DNA of 64,000 bases, taken from Thiocapsa rosea (GTDB lineage: Bacteria; Pseudomonadota; Gammaproteobacteria; Chromatiales; Chromatiaceae). Both the position numbers and the translations under genes were made by a program. Positions 45,572-54,131 of this stretch are shown piece by piece. Position 1 is the first letter of the stretch. The number at the start of each line of letters is the position of its first letter. The stretch spans positions 2,212,501 to 2,276,500 of the forward strand of contig NZ_RBXL01000001.1 in assembly GCF_003634315.1 (NCBI RefSeq), written 5' to 3'. The notes under the pieces are model-generated. The model was not told the DNA's origin, ran no database searches, and was given only the letters and a program-made list of their open reading frames with translations.

Positions 45572-47370
45572 GCAGTCCTGCGGCGATGCCTGCTGAGTCG
45601 GAGCCCGAGCGTCCGCACGGCGAGGCCGGGGTTTCGCGCTGGGAGGATGCCGTGCTCGCGGCCGCCCTCATGTCCGTGGACCCGGTCGGAACCGGCGGGG
45701 TCGCGTTGCGCTCGCTCGCCGGCCCGGTGCGCGATCAGTGGCTGACGATCATGCGCGATTTGCAGCCGCCCGGCACGCCGATGCGGCGCATCCCGCTGCA
45801 TGTCTCCGACGGTCGCCTGCTCGGCGGTCTGGATCTGGCCGCGACCCTGAGCGCCGGCCGACCGGTCGCCGAGCGTGGTCTGCTGGTCGAGGCCAACGGC
45901 GGAATTGTCGAGCTGGCGATGGCCGAGCGCATCGGCGCCGGCACCGCGGCGCGTCTCACCATGGCCTTCGATTCGGGCGAGGTGGTGCTCGAGCGTGACG
46001 GTCTTGCGATGCGCTCGCCGGCGCGGTTCGCCGTGGTTGCGCTGGACGAGGGTGTCGGCGACGACGAAGGTCTGCTCAACGCGTTGCTCGACCGGCTCGC
46101 CTTCCATCAGGATCTGACCCTCATCCGCGTGCACGAGGCGGTCGCCTGCGACTACGACGCCGACGAGATCCTCGCCGCGCGCGCCTTGCTCCCCGCAATC
46201 GACGTGAGCGACGCCCAGATCGAGGCGCTCTGCAGCACCGCCTTGGCCTTGGGCATCCCCTCGTTGCGCGCATCCATCTTTGCCGCCCGAGCGGCCTGCG
46301 CGGCGGCTGCGCTCGACGGCCGCACCGAGGTCACCGACGAGGATCTCGCCGTCGCCGGCCGATTGGTGCTCGCACCGCGCGCGACCATGCTGCCGCCGAT
46401 GGAACAGCCGCCGGACGAGCCGCCTCCGCCCGAACCCGAAGAGCCGGATCAGGAGCAGGACAAGGGCGAGGATCAGCAGGAGCCCAAAGAGCTCGAAGAT
46501 CAGGTGCTCGAAGCCGCCAAGGCGGCGATCCCGGCGGACCTGCTCGCGCAGCTCCAGCTCGGCAAGCTGCGGCGCTCGCGCGCCCGTGCCACGGGCAAGG
46601 CCGGTGCCGTCCAGAATGCGCCCCTGCGCGGGCGACCGGCCGGTGTCCTGCGCGGCGAGCCGCGTGCCGGTCTGCGTCTGAACGTGGTCGAGACACTGCG
46701 GGCCGCCGCACCTTGGCAGCGTCTGCGTCGCGAAGAGGTCGCGCGCTTCGGCGGCGAGTCCAACCGCATCGAGATCCGTCAGGACGACTTCCGCATCACC
46801 CGCTTCAAGCATCGCTCCGAGACCACGACCATCTTCGTCGTGGATGCCTCGGGTTCCTCGGCGCTGCATCGTCTGGCCGAGGCCAAGGGCGCGGTCGAGC
46901 TGCTGCTGGCAGACTGCTACGTGCGCCGCGACCGGGTCGCGCTGGTCGCCTTTCGCGGTCAGTTCGCCGAGGTGCTGCTGCCGCCGACTCGCTCGCTTGT
47001 CCGGGCCAAGCGTTCGCTGGCCAGCCTGCCGGGCGGCGGCGGCACACCGCTCGCGTCCGGGATCGACCTGGGAATGATGTTGGCGGATTCGGTCAAACGC
47101 CGCGGCGGCACGCCGATCCTCATCATCATGACCGACGGTCGCGCCAACGTGGCGCGCGACGGCACCGGCGGACGGGCGCGGGCCAACGAGGATGCGCTCT
47201 CCGCGGCGCGGTTGGTGCGCTCGGTCGAGATCACCTCCTTGGTGATCGACACCTCGCCGCGTCCGCAGCAGCAGGGCCGTGATCTGGCCGTCGAGATGGG
47301 TGCGCGCTATCTGCCCTTGCCGCATGCGGATGCGACCTCGCTGTCGCATGCCGTGCGCGCGGCGGGATGA
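45568..47370 (+). CDS. bchD: magnesium chelatase subunit D
   Basis: 600 residues in three parts: an N-terminal AAA+-like domain without a good Walker A (residues 1-260), an acidic and Pro-rich linker (QPPDEPPPPEPEEPDQEQD near 276), and a C-terminal integrin I/VWA domain with MIDAS motif VDASGSSALHR near residue 427 and GGGGTPLASGID. It forms the platform for BchI rings. It overlaps bchI by four bases. Confidence 0.95.
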   Translation: MSSPAAMPAESEPERPHGEAGVSRWEDAVLAAALMSVDPVGTGGVALRSLAGPVRDQWLTIMRDLQPPGTPMRRIPLHVSDGRLLGGLDLAATLSAGRPVAERGLLVEANGGIVELAMAERIGAGTAARLTMAFDSGEVVLERDGLAMRSPARFAVVALDEGVGDDEGLLNALLDRLAFHQDLTLIRVHEAVACDYDADEILAARALLPAIDVSDAQIEALCSTALALGIPSLRASIFAARAACAAAALDGRTEVTDEDLAVAGRLVLAPRATMLPPMEQPPDEPPPPEPEEPDQEQDKGEDQQEPKELEDQVLEAAKAAIPADLLAQLQLGKLRRSRARATGKAGAVQNAPLRGRPAGVLRGEPRAGLRLNVVETLRAAAPWQRLRREEVARFGGESNRIEIRQDDFRITRFKHRSETTTIFVVDASGSSALHRLAEAKGAVELLLADCYVRRDRVALVAFRGQFAEVLLPPTRSLVRAKRSLASLPGGGGTPLASGIDLGMMLADSVKRRGGTPILIIMTDGRANVARDGTGGRARANEDALSAARLVRSVEITSLVIDTSPRPQQQGRDLAVEMGARYLPLPHADATSLSHAVRAAG

Positions 47371-47511
47371 CCCCGGGAACGCGCTGATGACCCCCAAAGG
47401 CGCACACCCCGGGATCGTCGAGTTGCACTCGACTCTTCGGGAGCGAGGCATCAGCAAAGCGTCGCGTACCAGTCCACCGTCCCGTGAGCGGGTCATCCTT
47501 ACGGATGCCGC

Positions 47512-48417
47512 GTGATGGCCGACACGCCACGCTGGGACATCGAGGGTCGCGACTGGCCGAATCGCACGGCCAGCCGCTTCGTCGAGGCCGGCGGCCTGCG
47601 CTGGCACGTCCAGCAGATGGGTGCGGGGCCGACCCTCCTCATGCTCCACGGCACGGGTGCCGCGACCCACTCCTGGCGTGCCTTTGCCCCGGCGCTCGCC
47701 GATCGCTTCACCGTCATCGCGCCCGATCTCCCCGGCCACGGGTTCACCGGTGCCTTGCCGTCGAAACGCATGTCCTTGCCCGGCATGGCCGGGGCCGTTC
47801 ATGCCCTTCTTCGTGAGCTCGACTGCACGCCCGATCTCGTTCTGGGGCACTCGGCGGGTGCGGCGATCCTGATCCGAATGGCGCTGGATGGATCCATCCA
47901 TCCGCGCGGTCTAGTGAGCCTGAACGGCGCGCTGATGCCCTGGCGCGGACTCCCGGCGCACATCTTCTCGCCCGCGGCCAAGCTGATGGCCGCGAATGTC
48001 TTGGTCGCACGTCTCTTCGCCCGGCGCGCTGCCGACCGGCGGGTGGTCGAGCGTCTGGTCGCGAGCACCGGCTCGACCCTGGAGCCGGCGGGCGTCGACC
48101 TCTATCACCGCCTCGTCCGTCATCCCTCGCATGTCGGCGCCAGCCTCGCCATGATGGCCAACTGGGATCTGGCCGCGCTGGCGCCCGAGCTGAGCCGTCT
48201 CGAGCCGCCGCTCTTTCTGGTCGTCGGCGAAGGCGACCTGACGGTGTCCCCGTCCGAGGCTCGCCGCGTGCGCGAGCGACTCCCGAGCGCCGAGGTGCTC
48301 TCCTTGCCGGGTCTGGGGCATCTCGCCCACGAGGAGCGGCCCGAAGAGGTTGCGGATCTGGTCAAGGGCCTCGCGGATCGGTTGGGCCTTGCGGATAGAA
48401 GGACCAGGGCGGTGTAG
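47512..48417 (+). CDS. bchO: BchO-type alpha/beta hydrolase (putative Mg-chelatase accessory protein)
   Basis: 301 residues. Alpha/beta hydrolase pattern: LLMLHGTGAATHSWR, the nucleophile elbow LGHSAGAA, VGEGDLTVSPSEA (Asp) and LPGLGHLAHEERPEE (His). Position directly after bchI-bchD is the normal site of bchO in purple bacteria. The precise role is unproven in the family. GTG-ATG doublet at the start: the ATG at 47515 is equally likely. A 140-base gap after bchD has no gene. Confidence 0.9.
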   Translation: MMADTPRWDIEGRDWPNRTASRFVEAGGLRWHVQQMGAGPTLLMLHGTGAATHSWRAFAPALADRFTVIAPDLPGHGFTGALPSKRMSLPGMAGAVHALLRELDCTPDLVLGHSAGAAILIRMALDGSIHPRGLVSLNGALMPWRGLPAHIFSPAAKLMAANVLVARLFARRAADRRVVERLVASTGSTLEPAGVDLYHRLVRHPSHVGASLAMMANWDLAALAPELSRLEPPLFLVVGEGDLTVSPSEARRVRERLPSAEVLSLPGLGHLAHEERPEEVADLVKGLADRLGLADRRTRAV

Positions 48418-48470
48418 AGCTCGATGAGCGGAGCGGCCTCCTCGTAAACCCATCCACGTCGCTGCAGATC

Positions 48471-48551
48471 GGTAGGGTGGACAAGCGCAGCGCAGTCCAC
48501 CAGCGCCGGCGCAGGGCTGGGTGGACTTCGCTCTCGCTCGTCTACCCTACC
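48471..48551. repeat. GTGGACTGCGC palindrome (family C)
   Basis: GGTAGGGTGGACAAGCGCAG at the left and a degenerate inverted copy ending CTACCCTACC at the right. It matches the palindrome at 53928-54007 and a half copy at 51571-51604. It lies just after bchO, where a hairpin could end or protect the bch transcript. Confidence 0.8.
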
Positions 48552-48621
48552 GGCCGTTCTGATTGAACATGGCCAGCGGAGCGAACCGCACCGCGGGTGC
48601 TTTGTCTCTCCGGTCTTCATC

Positions 48622-48707
48622 ATCCGAGATCCGGCAGTTGAACGCGATCCTCAAGGTCGTCAACTCCTTTCGTGAAACACGAAGCGTTCAACTGCCGGAT
48701 CTCGGAT
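48622..48707. repeat. inverted repeat with perfect 24-bp arms upstream of crtI
   Basis: The arms (ATCCGAGATCCGGCAGTTGA... and the exact inverse) are separated by 38 bases that hold a small inner hairpin (TTCGTG / CACGAA). It lies 58 bases before the annotated crtI start. The arms are too long to be an ordinary operator; it may be a mobile-element remnant or a terminator. No T run follows. Confidence 0.85.
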
Positions 48708-48740
48708 CACGAGTTTGGCGTTGACTTGATCCAACAGGGG

Positions 48741-48784
48741 CTGACAAACGCCCAATCCTGCTATAATGTCAACCAACATTGACA
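48741..48784 (+). promoter_or_regulatory. crtI promoter region with candidate PpsR/CrtJ site
   Basis: TATAAT (48762-48767) is a perfect -10 hexamer; CTGACA about 15 bases upstream may be the -35. The palindrome TGTCAACCAACATTGACA fits TGT-N12-ACA, the consensus bound by PpsR/CrtJ repressors of photosynthesis genes. It overlaps the predicted transcription start, where a repressor would act. The annotated ATG overlaps the -10, so the true start codon may be downstream. Confidence 0.6.
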
Positions 48785-50334
48785 TTACAGAAGGTCATGC
48801 AGACTTGACACTCGCGGCATCTAAGACCTCCGGACAAACCTCGGCCGGCTCCAAACCACAGGCTGTCATCATCGGCAGTGGCTTCGGCGGGCTGGCCGCC
48901 GCGATTCGCTTGGGTGCGCGGGGCTACCAGGTCACCGTGCTCGAGCGTCTCGACGCGCCCGGCGGGCGTGCCTACGTTCACAAGATCGACGGCTTCACCT
49001 TCGATGCCGGCCCGACCATCATCACCGCACCCTTCCTGCTCGACGAGCTGTGGGGGCTGTGCGGGCGCAGCTTCTCCGAGGAGATCGACATCCGCTTGAT
49101 GGATCCCTTCTACCGGATCCGTTTCGACGACGGCAAGGTGTTCAACTACAACGGCGACGCGGATGCCGTGAAGGCGCAGATCGCGACCTTCTCGCCGCGC
49201 GACGTCGAAGGCTACGATCGCTTCATGGAACACAGCCAGGCGATCTTCAAGATCGGCTTCGAGCAGTTGGGCCATGTGCCCTTCAACTCCTGGACCGACA
49301 TGCTCAAGATCGTGCCGGACATGATCACGCTCGGTAGCCATCGCAGCGTCTATTCGATGGTCTCCAAGTACATCAAAGACCCCTACATCCGCCAGGTCCT
49401 GTCCTTCCATCCGCTGCTGATCGGCGGCAACCCCTTCTCCGTCACCTCCATCTACACGCTCATCTCCTTCCTGGAGCGCAAATGGGGCGTGCACTCGGCC
49501 ATCGGCGGTACGGGTGCGCTCGTCAACGGGATGGTCAGCCTCATCGAAGGCCAAGGCGGGACGATCCGCTACCGAGAAGAGGTCGAGCAGATCCTGGTGA
49601 AGGACGGCACGGCGACCGGTGTACGCCTGAAGTCCGGCGAGACGATCGACGCCCCGGTCGTGGTGTCCAACGCAGACGCCGCATGGACCTATCGCTACCT
49701 TCTGCCGGCCGAGCATCGCAGCCATTGGACGGATCAAAAGATCGATCGCGCCCAATACTCCAACGGGCTCTTCGTGTGGTATTTCGGCACCAAGCGTCAG
49801 TATTCGGACGTCGCCCACCATACGATCCTGCTCGGCCCGCGCTACAAAGGGCTGCTGGACGATATCTTCAAGAACAAGCGTCTCGCCGACGATTTCAGTC
49901 TTTATCTACATCGCCCGACGGCGACGGATCCGGGTTTGGCACCGGAGGGTTGCGATACCTTCTACGTCTTGGCCCCGGTTCCGCACCTTCAAGGCGACAT
50001 TGACTGGGAGAAGGAAGCCGAGCCGTTCCGGGCACGGATTGCCCGTTATTTAAGCGAAACCGTCCTGCCGGGGTTGGAAGACGAGATCGTCGCCTCGCTC
50101 GTCACGACACCGCGGGATTTCCAGGACAGGCTTCTGTCCTACAACGGGGCCGGGTTCAGTCTTGAGCCCATCCTCTTGCAAAGTGCCTGGTTCAGACCGC
50201 ACAACGCGAGCGAAGAGGTGAATGGCCTTTACTTGGTCGGTGCGGGGACGCATCCGGGAGCAGGTGTGCCCGGTGTCCTGTCGTCGGCCCGTGTCCTCGA
50301 TACGGTGGTACCCGATGCCTCAACCTATGCTTAA
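48766..50334 (+). CDS. crtI: phytoene desaturase
   Basis: 522 residues. The FAD-binding motif AVIIGSGFGGLAAAIRLGARG lies near residues 33-53, and the C-terminal carotenoid-desaturase signature NGLYLVGAGTHPGAGVPG near 485. CrtI introduces double bonds into phytoene in the membrane, leading to neurosporene or lycopene. The first 30 residues are not typical of the family, and the ATG coincides with a -10 box, so an in-frame TTG at codon 14 or another later start is possible. It overlaps crtB. Confidence 0.93.
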   Translation: MSTNIDITEGHADLTLAASKTSGQTSAGSKPQAVIIGSGFGGLAAAIRLGARGYQVTVLERLDAPGGRAYVHKIDGFTFDAGPTIITAPFLLDELWGLCGRSFSEEIDIRLMDPFYRIRFDDGKVFNYNGDADAVKAQIATFSPRDVEGYDRFMEHSQAIFKIGFEQLGHVPFNSWTDMLKIVPDMITLGSHRSVYSMVSKYIKDPYIRQVLSFHPLLIGGNPFSVTSIYTLISFLERKWGVHSAIGGTGALVNGMVSLIEGQGGTIRYREEVEQILVKDGTATGVRLKSGETIDAPVVVSNADAAWTYRYLLPAEHRSHWTDQKIDRAQYSNGLFVWYFGTKRQYSDVAHHTILLGPRYKGLLDDIFKNKRLADDFSLYLHRPTATDPGLAPEGCDTFYVLAPVPHLQGDIDWEKEAEPFRARIARYLSETVLPGLEDEIVASLVTTPRDFQDRLLSYNGAGFSLEPILLQSAWFRPHNASEEVNGLYLVGAGTHPGAGVPGVLSSARVLDTVVPDASTYA

Positions 50335-51382
50335 GACCTATCACGCGAGTGCGGCGGATCTCGCCGCGTGTCGCCAACTGCTGCGGACCGGCTCGCGTTC
50401 ATTTTACGCGGCCTCCTTCCTCTTGCCTCAGCGCATCCGTGATCCGGCCATCGCGCTCTACGCCTTCTGTCGCATCGCCGACGATGCGATCGATTGCGCG
50501 GGCGACGAGCCCGGCGCCCAGACCCGCGCCCTGGCCGAGCTGCGTCATCGTCTCGACCGCATCTACGACGGCGAGCCAATCGATGAATACACCGATCGCG
50601 CCTTGGCCGACGTGGTCGCCTGCTTCGGGATGCCGAAGGCGCTGCTCGAGGCTTTGCTTGAAGGTTTCGAGTGGGATGCTGAAGGTCGGCGTTTCGAGGA
50701 CCTCTCGGGCGTCTACGACTATTCGGCGCGGGTCGCCGGCACCGTTGGCGCCATGATGGCGGCCCTCATGGGCGCGCGCAGCACGCAGCTTGTGGCGCGT
50801 GCCTGCGATCTGGGCGTGGCCATGCAGTTGACCAATATCGCGCGCGATGTCGGAGAAGATGCCCGCAACGGTCGTCTCTATCTGCCGATGTCCTGGATGC
50901 GCGAGGCCGGGATCGATCCCGAGGCTTGGCTTGAGAAGCCCGTGTTCAACGATGCACTCGCCAGTGTGATCGAGCGTCTGCTGCGCGCGGCCGACACCCT
51001 GTATGTGCGCTCCGATGCGGGAATCGCCGGGCTGCCGATGGGCTGTCGTGCCGGTATCAATGCCGCGCGCTATCTCTATGCCGAGATCGGACGTCAGGTC
51101 GAGCGTCAAGGTCTGGACTCCATCTCTCGGCGTGCCGTGGTGCCGGGCAGTCGCAAGATGCAGCTCTTGGCGCCGATCCTCGGAACCGCCGTGCTGTCGC
51201 CACGCTATGTCAGTGCTCCGCCGCTCGACGAGACACGCTTCCTGGTCGATGCAGTGGTCTACTCCGCCCATCGCTCCAGTGAAGAAGATGCCGAAGCCCC
51301 TGCGGGCTTGGGCGGTCGCGTCATCTGGGTGCTGGAGCTCTTCGAGCAGCTCGAGGAGCGCGAGCGCGCATTGACCAACTAA
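50315..51382 (+). CDS. crtB: phytoene synthase
   Basis: 355 residues of the squalene/phytoene synthase family. The two Asp-rich motifs are FCRIADDAID and LTNIARDVGEDA, followed by GRLYLPMSWM. It condenses two geranylgeranyl diphosphates to phytoene. The start overlaps the end of crtI by 20 bases (a second ATG 12 bases later is possible). The stop codon TAA is the first three bases of a TAAACCGCG element. Confidence 0.95.
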   Translation: MPQPMLKTYHASAADLAACRQLLRTGSRSFYAASFLLPQRIRDPAIALYAFCRIADDAIDCAGDEPGAQTRALAELRHRLDRIYDGEPIDEYTDRALADVVACFGMPKALLEALLEGFEWDAEGRRFEDLSGVYDYSARVAGTVGAMMAALMGARSTQLVARACDLGVAMQLTNIARDVGEDARNGRLYLPMSWMREAGIDPEAWLEKPVFNDALASVIERLLRAADTLYVRSDAGIAGLPMGCRAGINAARYLYAEIGRQVERQGLDSISRRAVVPGSRKMQLLAPILGTAVLSPRYVSAPPLDETRFLVDAVVYSAHRSSEEDAEAPAGLGGRVIWVLELFEQLEERERALTN

Positions 51383-51465
51383 ACCGCGCCCAGTGCGGTA
51401 TGCGTCGTGTGTTGGATTGGCTTGACCGCGCCGGCCCCGACGACTGTCGGAGCCGGCGCGGTTTA
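51380..51465 (+). repeat. TAAACCGCG element, 86-bp form (module A)
   Basis: TAAACCGCGCCCAGTGCGG at the left, the palindrome GCGCCGGCCCCGAC / GTCGGAGCCGGCGC, and GCGCGGTTTA at the right. Its first three bases are the crtB stop codon. Confidence 0.92.
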
Positions 51466-51570
51466 GGTGATCTCCGAGAATCGTCATCCCGAGCGCGCAT
51501 GCCCGGAAGGCATTTATGCGCTGTAGAGGCGAATGGATTCGCCCCTACATGCCGGTAGCCCTACACCAAC

Positions 51571-51604
51571 GCTGGTGGACTGCGCTGCGCTTGTCCGCCC
51601 TACC
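51571..51604. repeat. half copy of the GTGGACTGCGC palindrome
   Basis: Contains GGTGGACTGCGCTGCGCTTG followed by TCCGCCCTAC, identical in most bases to one arm of the palindrome at 53928-54007. The opposite arm is missing. Confidence 0.75.
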
Positions 51605-51626
51605 GCGCTTGCCCCTACCGCTCGGA

Positions 51627-52427
51627 TCAAGGATGGCCGCTGTCCGGCGGAGCCATCTGCATACTCATGTCGCGCTCGCCGTAGCCCTGCGGGATCGCGA
51701 AGACGTCGGCAGGGATGGCCTCCTTGCGGATCACGGTAACCTCGCTCTCGGTCTCCATCGTGGTGCCCATCATCTCCATCTTGGTCTTGGTCAGGATGGG
51801 ATAGCCCTTGATCTTGCTCATCTCTTCACGCTGGGCGATGCCGGCCGGTGAGTTGGCCAGCATGCCGCCGGGGCCGGAGAGGCTCATCATGTCGGTGTAG
51901 CGGGTCACGTCGAGGTCCACGTCCTCGGTCGCCCAGATCTCCTGATCCACACCCATCATGCCGGTCTTGGTCACTCGATACTGTTTGGTGTCCCAGTCCC
52001 CGATCTTTTTGGTCTCGCCCGTCGCTTCGACCGTCACGGTCATCTCGCCCATCATGGCGCGCATCTGCTCGGCGGCCGGACCGGTCATGCTCTCCATGAC
52101 GGATTTGACGTCGATCGGGAGATATTCCTTCTCGGCGTGATTGATGAAGACGATGGTTCCGGCGGTCGGATCCATGATCATGTCGGTGGCGTCGGCTCCC
52201 TCGTTGACGACCTTCATCTTGTCGTAGGCCAGATAGGTCTTGGACAGATCTTCGCTCGCCGCCTCGCCCATGACACCCGAGCTGCGATTGATCGTCTCGA
52301 TGTAGAAACCCTCTTCGTCCGCGATCGCCGCCGACATGGGCAGCAGAGCCGCCATCGCGAGGGCGAGTCCAAGGCGACGGGTTCGGATCGGCGAACGCTC
52401 GATGCTCGAGCCTTGCGGATTCATCAT
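51627..52427 (-). CDS. DUF4412 periplasmic protein
   Basis: 266 residues with a Sec signal peptide (RRLGLALAMAALLPMSAAIA) and a mature part resembling the DUF4412 beta fold (FYIETINRSSGVMG, IFINHAEKEYLPID, MTVTVEATGETKKIGDWDT). It is rich in Met (DMSMQM, MMGEM, KTKMEMMG). The ATG at 52427 follows GAGAGG. The function is unknown; Met richness could suggest metal binding, which is a guess. It lies 68 bases after the start side of the paaK cluster. Confidence 0.72.
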   Translation of the reverse strand: MMNPQGSSIERSPIRTRRLGLALAMAALLPMSAAIADEEGFYIETINRSSGVMGEAASEDLSKTYLAYDKMKVVNEGADATDMIMDPTAGTIVFINHAEKEYLPIDVKSVMESMTGPAAEQMRAMMGEMTVTVEATGETKKIGDWDTKQYRVTKTGMMGVDQEIWATEDVDLDVTRYTDMMSLSGPGGMLANSPAGIAQREEMSKIKGYPILTKTKMEMMGTTMETESEVTVIRKEAIPADVFAIPQGYGERDMSMQMAPPDSGHP

Positions 52428-52494
52428 GCGTGTTCCTCTCGGTGATTGCGTTATGGTTGCATAGCCTAATCGTTGAACCCGTCTCGGGATATGA

Positions 52495-53838
52495 CTATTC
52501 GTTAAGATTGCGTCGGTCGAGCACGCGCTTGGCCTTGCCGAGGAAGCGCTCGATGCTCCGCGGCTCGACCAGGTCGACATGGGCACGGATGCCGGCGACG
52601 GTATTGATCTCGCGGCTGATCCGCTCGCAGAGCGCCTGCATGCGGTCCATGCGGTCGGAGAAGATCTCGGGCCGGATCTCGACCTTCACGTGCACCTCGT
52701 CGAGCGTGCCGGGTCGGGAGACCTCGATGAGATAGTGCGGCGTGGTGCCCTCCACGCGCAGCAACGCCTCCTCGATCTGGGAGGGGAAGACGTTGACGCC
52801 GCGGATGATCAGCATGTCGTCGGTGCGCCCGGTGACGCGGCTCATGCGTGTCGTGCGGCGCCCGCAGGCACAAGGCTCGCGATAGAGACGGGCGATGTCG
52901 CGGGTGCGATAGCGGATCAGCGGCATCGCCTCGCGTGTGAGTGTGGTGATCACCAGTTCGCCGGGCTCGCCTTCCGGGACCGGCTCCAAGGTCTCCGGAT
53001 CCAAACACTCGACCAGGAAATGATCCTCCTGGATGTGCATCCCGGTGCGCTCGGGGCACTCCCCGCTGACGCCGGGACCGATGACCTCGGAAAGCCCGTA
53101 ATTGTTGAATGCGGCGATGTCGAGCTGATCCTCGATCTCGCGGCGCATGTCCTCGGTCCAGGGCTCGCCGCCGAAGTGGCCGAAGCGGATCGGCAGAGAG
53201 CGCGGATCGATGCCCAGCTCGCGCGCCGAATCCGCGATGGTCAGGGCATAGCTCGGGGTACAGATCAGAACCTCCGGGTCCAGGTCGCGCATGATCTCGA
53301 TCTGGCGACGCGTGTTCCCTGCCGCTGCGGGGATGATCGCCGCGCCGACACGCTCGATGCCGTAGTGCAATCCGAATCCGCCGGTGAAAAGCCCGTAGCC
53401 GAAGGCGACCTGTGCCGTGTGCTCGGGCCTGAGCCCGCCGGCGACCAGGAAACGGGCGCAGAGGTTCGACCAGGTTTCCAGATCGCGCGCCGTATAGGCG
53501 ACGAAAGTGGGCCGGCCTGTCGTCCCGGAGGAGCCGTGGATGCGGGCCAGATCCTTGCGCGGTACGGCCAGGAATCCGAGCGGTTGCTGACGGCGCAGAT
53601 CGTCTTTGGTGGTCAGCGGGAGTCGACGTATGTCGGCGAGCGAGCGGATGCTGTGCGGCCCGATCTCGCGATGGGCGAAGTGATCGCGGTAGAAGGGCAC
53701 CCGCGCGACCCGTGTCACCAGCTCGCGCAGACGCTCCACCTGCAACGCCTCGATGCCGTCGCGCGGCAGGGTCTCGGCATCCGGGTCCCAGATGCGGTGC
53801 TCGGTGTGCCGATGGGCCTCATGAATCTGCGCGGCCAT
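52495..53838 (-). CDS. paaK: phenylacetate-CoA ligase (copy 1)
   Basis: 447 residues of the adenylate-forming family. ATP-binding motif IHGSSGTTGRPTFVAYT near residue 100, then FNNYGLSEVIGPGV, IRYRTRDIARL and the PaaK signature TDDMLIIRGVNVFPSQIEEA. It activates phenylacetate or related aryl-acetates with CoA. The ATG at 53838 gives the usual length. A second paaK (54828-56168) and iorAB lie upstream on the same strand, so it belongs to an aryl-pyruvate oxidation module. Confidence 0.92.
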   Translation of the reverse strand: MAAQIHEAHRHTEHRIWDPDAETLPRDGIEALQVERLRELVTRVARVPFYRDHFAHREIGPHSIRSLADIRRLPLTTKDDLRRQQPLGFLAVPRKDLARIHGSSGTTGRPTFVAYTARDLETWSNLCARFLVAGGLRPEHTAQVAFGYGLFTGGFGLHYGIERVGAAIIPAAAGNTRRQIEIMRDLDPEVLICTPSYALTIADSARELGIDPRSLPIRFGHFGGEPWTEDMRREIEDQLDIAAFNNYGLSEVIGPGVSGECPERTGMHIQEDHFLVECLDPETLEPVPEGEPGELVITTLTREAMPLIRYRTRDIARLYREPCACGRRTTRMSRVTGRTDDMLIIRGVNVFPSQIEEALLRVEGTTPHYLIEVSRPGTLDEVHVKVEIRPEIFSDRMDRMQALCERISREINTVAGIRAHVDLVEPRSIERFLGKAKRVLDRRNLNE

Positions 53839-53927
53839 AGTCCTCGATCCGTTGGTGGGTGTTGCGTCGGCGGACAAGCTGCCCGTCGACGCTCGGTATG
53901 ACATTGCGAAGCGTGAACCTAGGACCG

Positions 53928-54007
53928 GGTAGGGTGGACAAGCGCAGCGCAGTCCACCGAGCCCTGCGCCGGCGCTGGTGGACTGCGCTGCGCTTGTCCA
54001 CCCTACC
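53928..54007. repeat. GTGGACTGCGC palindrome (family C, complete)
   Basis: GGTAGGGTGGACAAGCGCAG at the left mirrors CTGCGCTTGTCCACCCTACC at the right, giving arms of about 33 bases around a GC-rich loop. It lies in the leader of paaK copy 1. Confidence 0.88.
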
Positions 54008-54045
54008 TGTCTTGTCCACCCTTTCCCGCAATCGATCGAACATCC

Positions 54046-54131
54046 TGAACCGCGTCCACAACTGCGGCCGCAGATTCACGCAAGCGCGACCCCAACCGAC
54101 AAGAGTGCATATCCCAAAGGGACGCGGTTCA
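54046..54131 (-). repeat. TAAACCGCG-family element, 86-bp variant with TGAACCGCG ends
   Basis: TGAACCGCGTCC at one end and GGACGCGGTTCA at the other. The interior is diverged (module B-like). Its right edge supplies the TGA stop of the ACT-domain gene. Confidence 0.75.

Noticed and set aside
45463-47901. 812-residue antisense frame across bchD
   Set aside because: A shadow of bchD and bchO, with Arg/Gly-rich composition.
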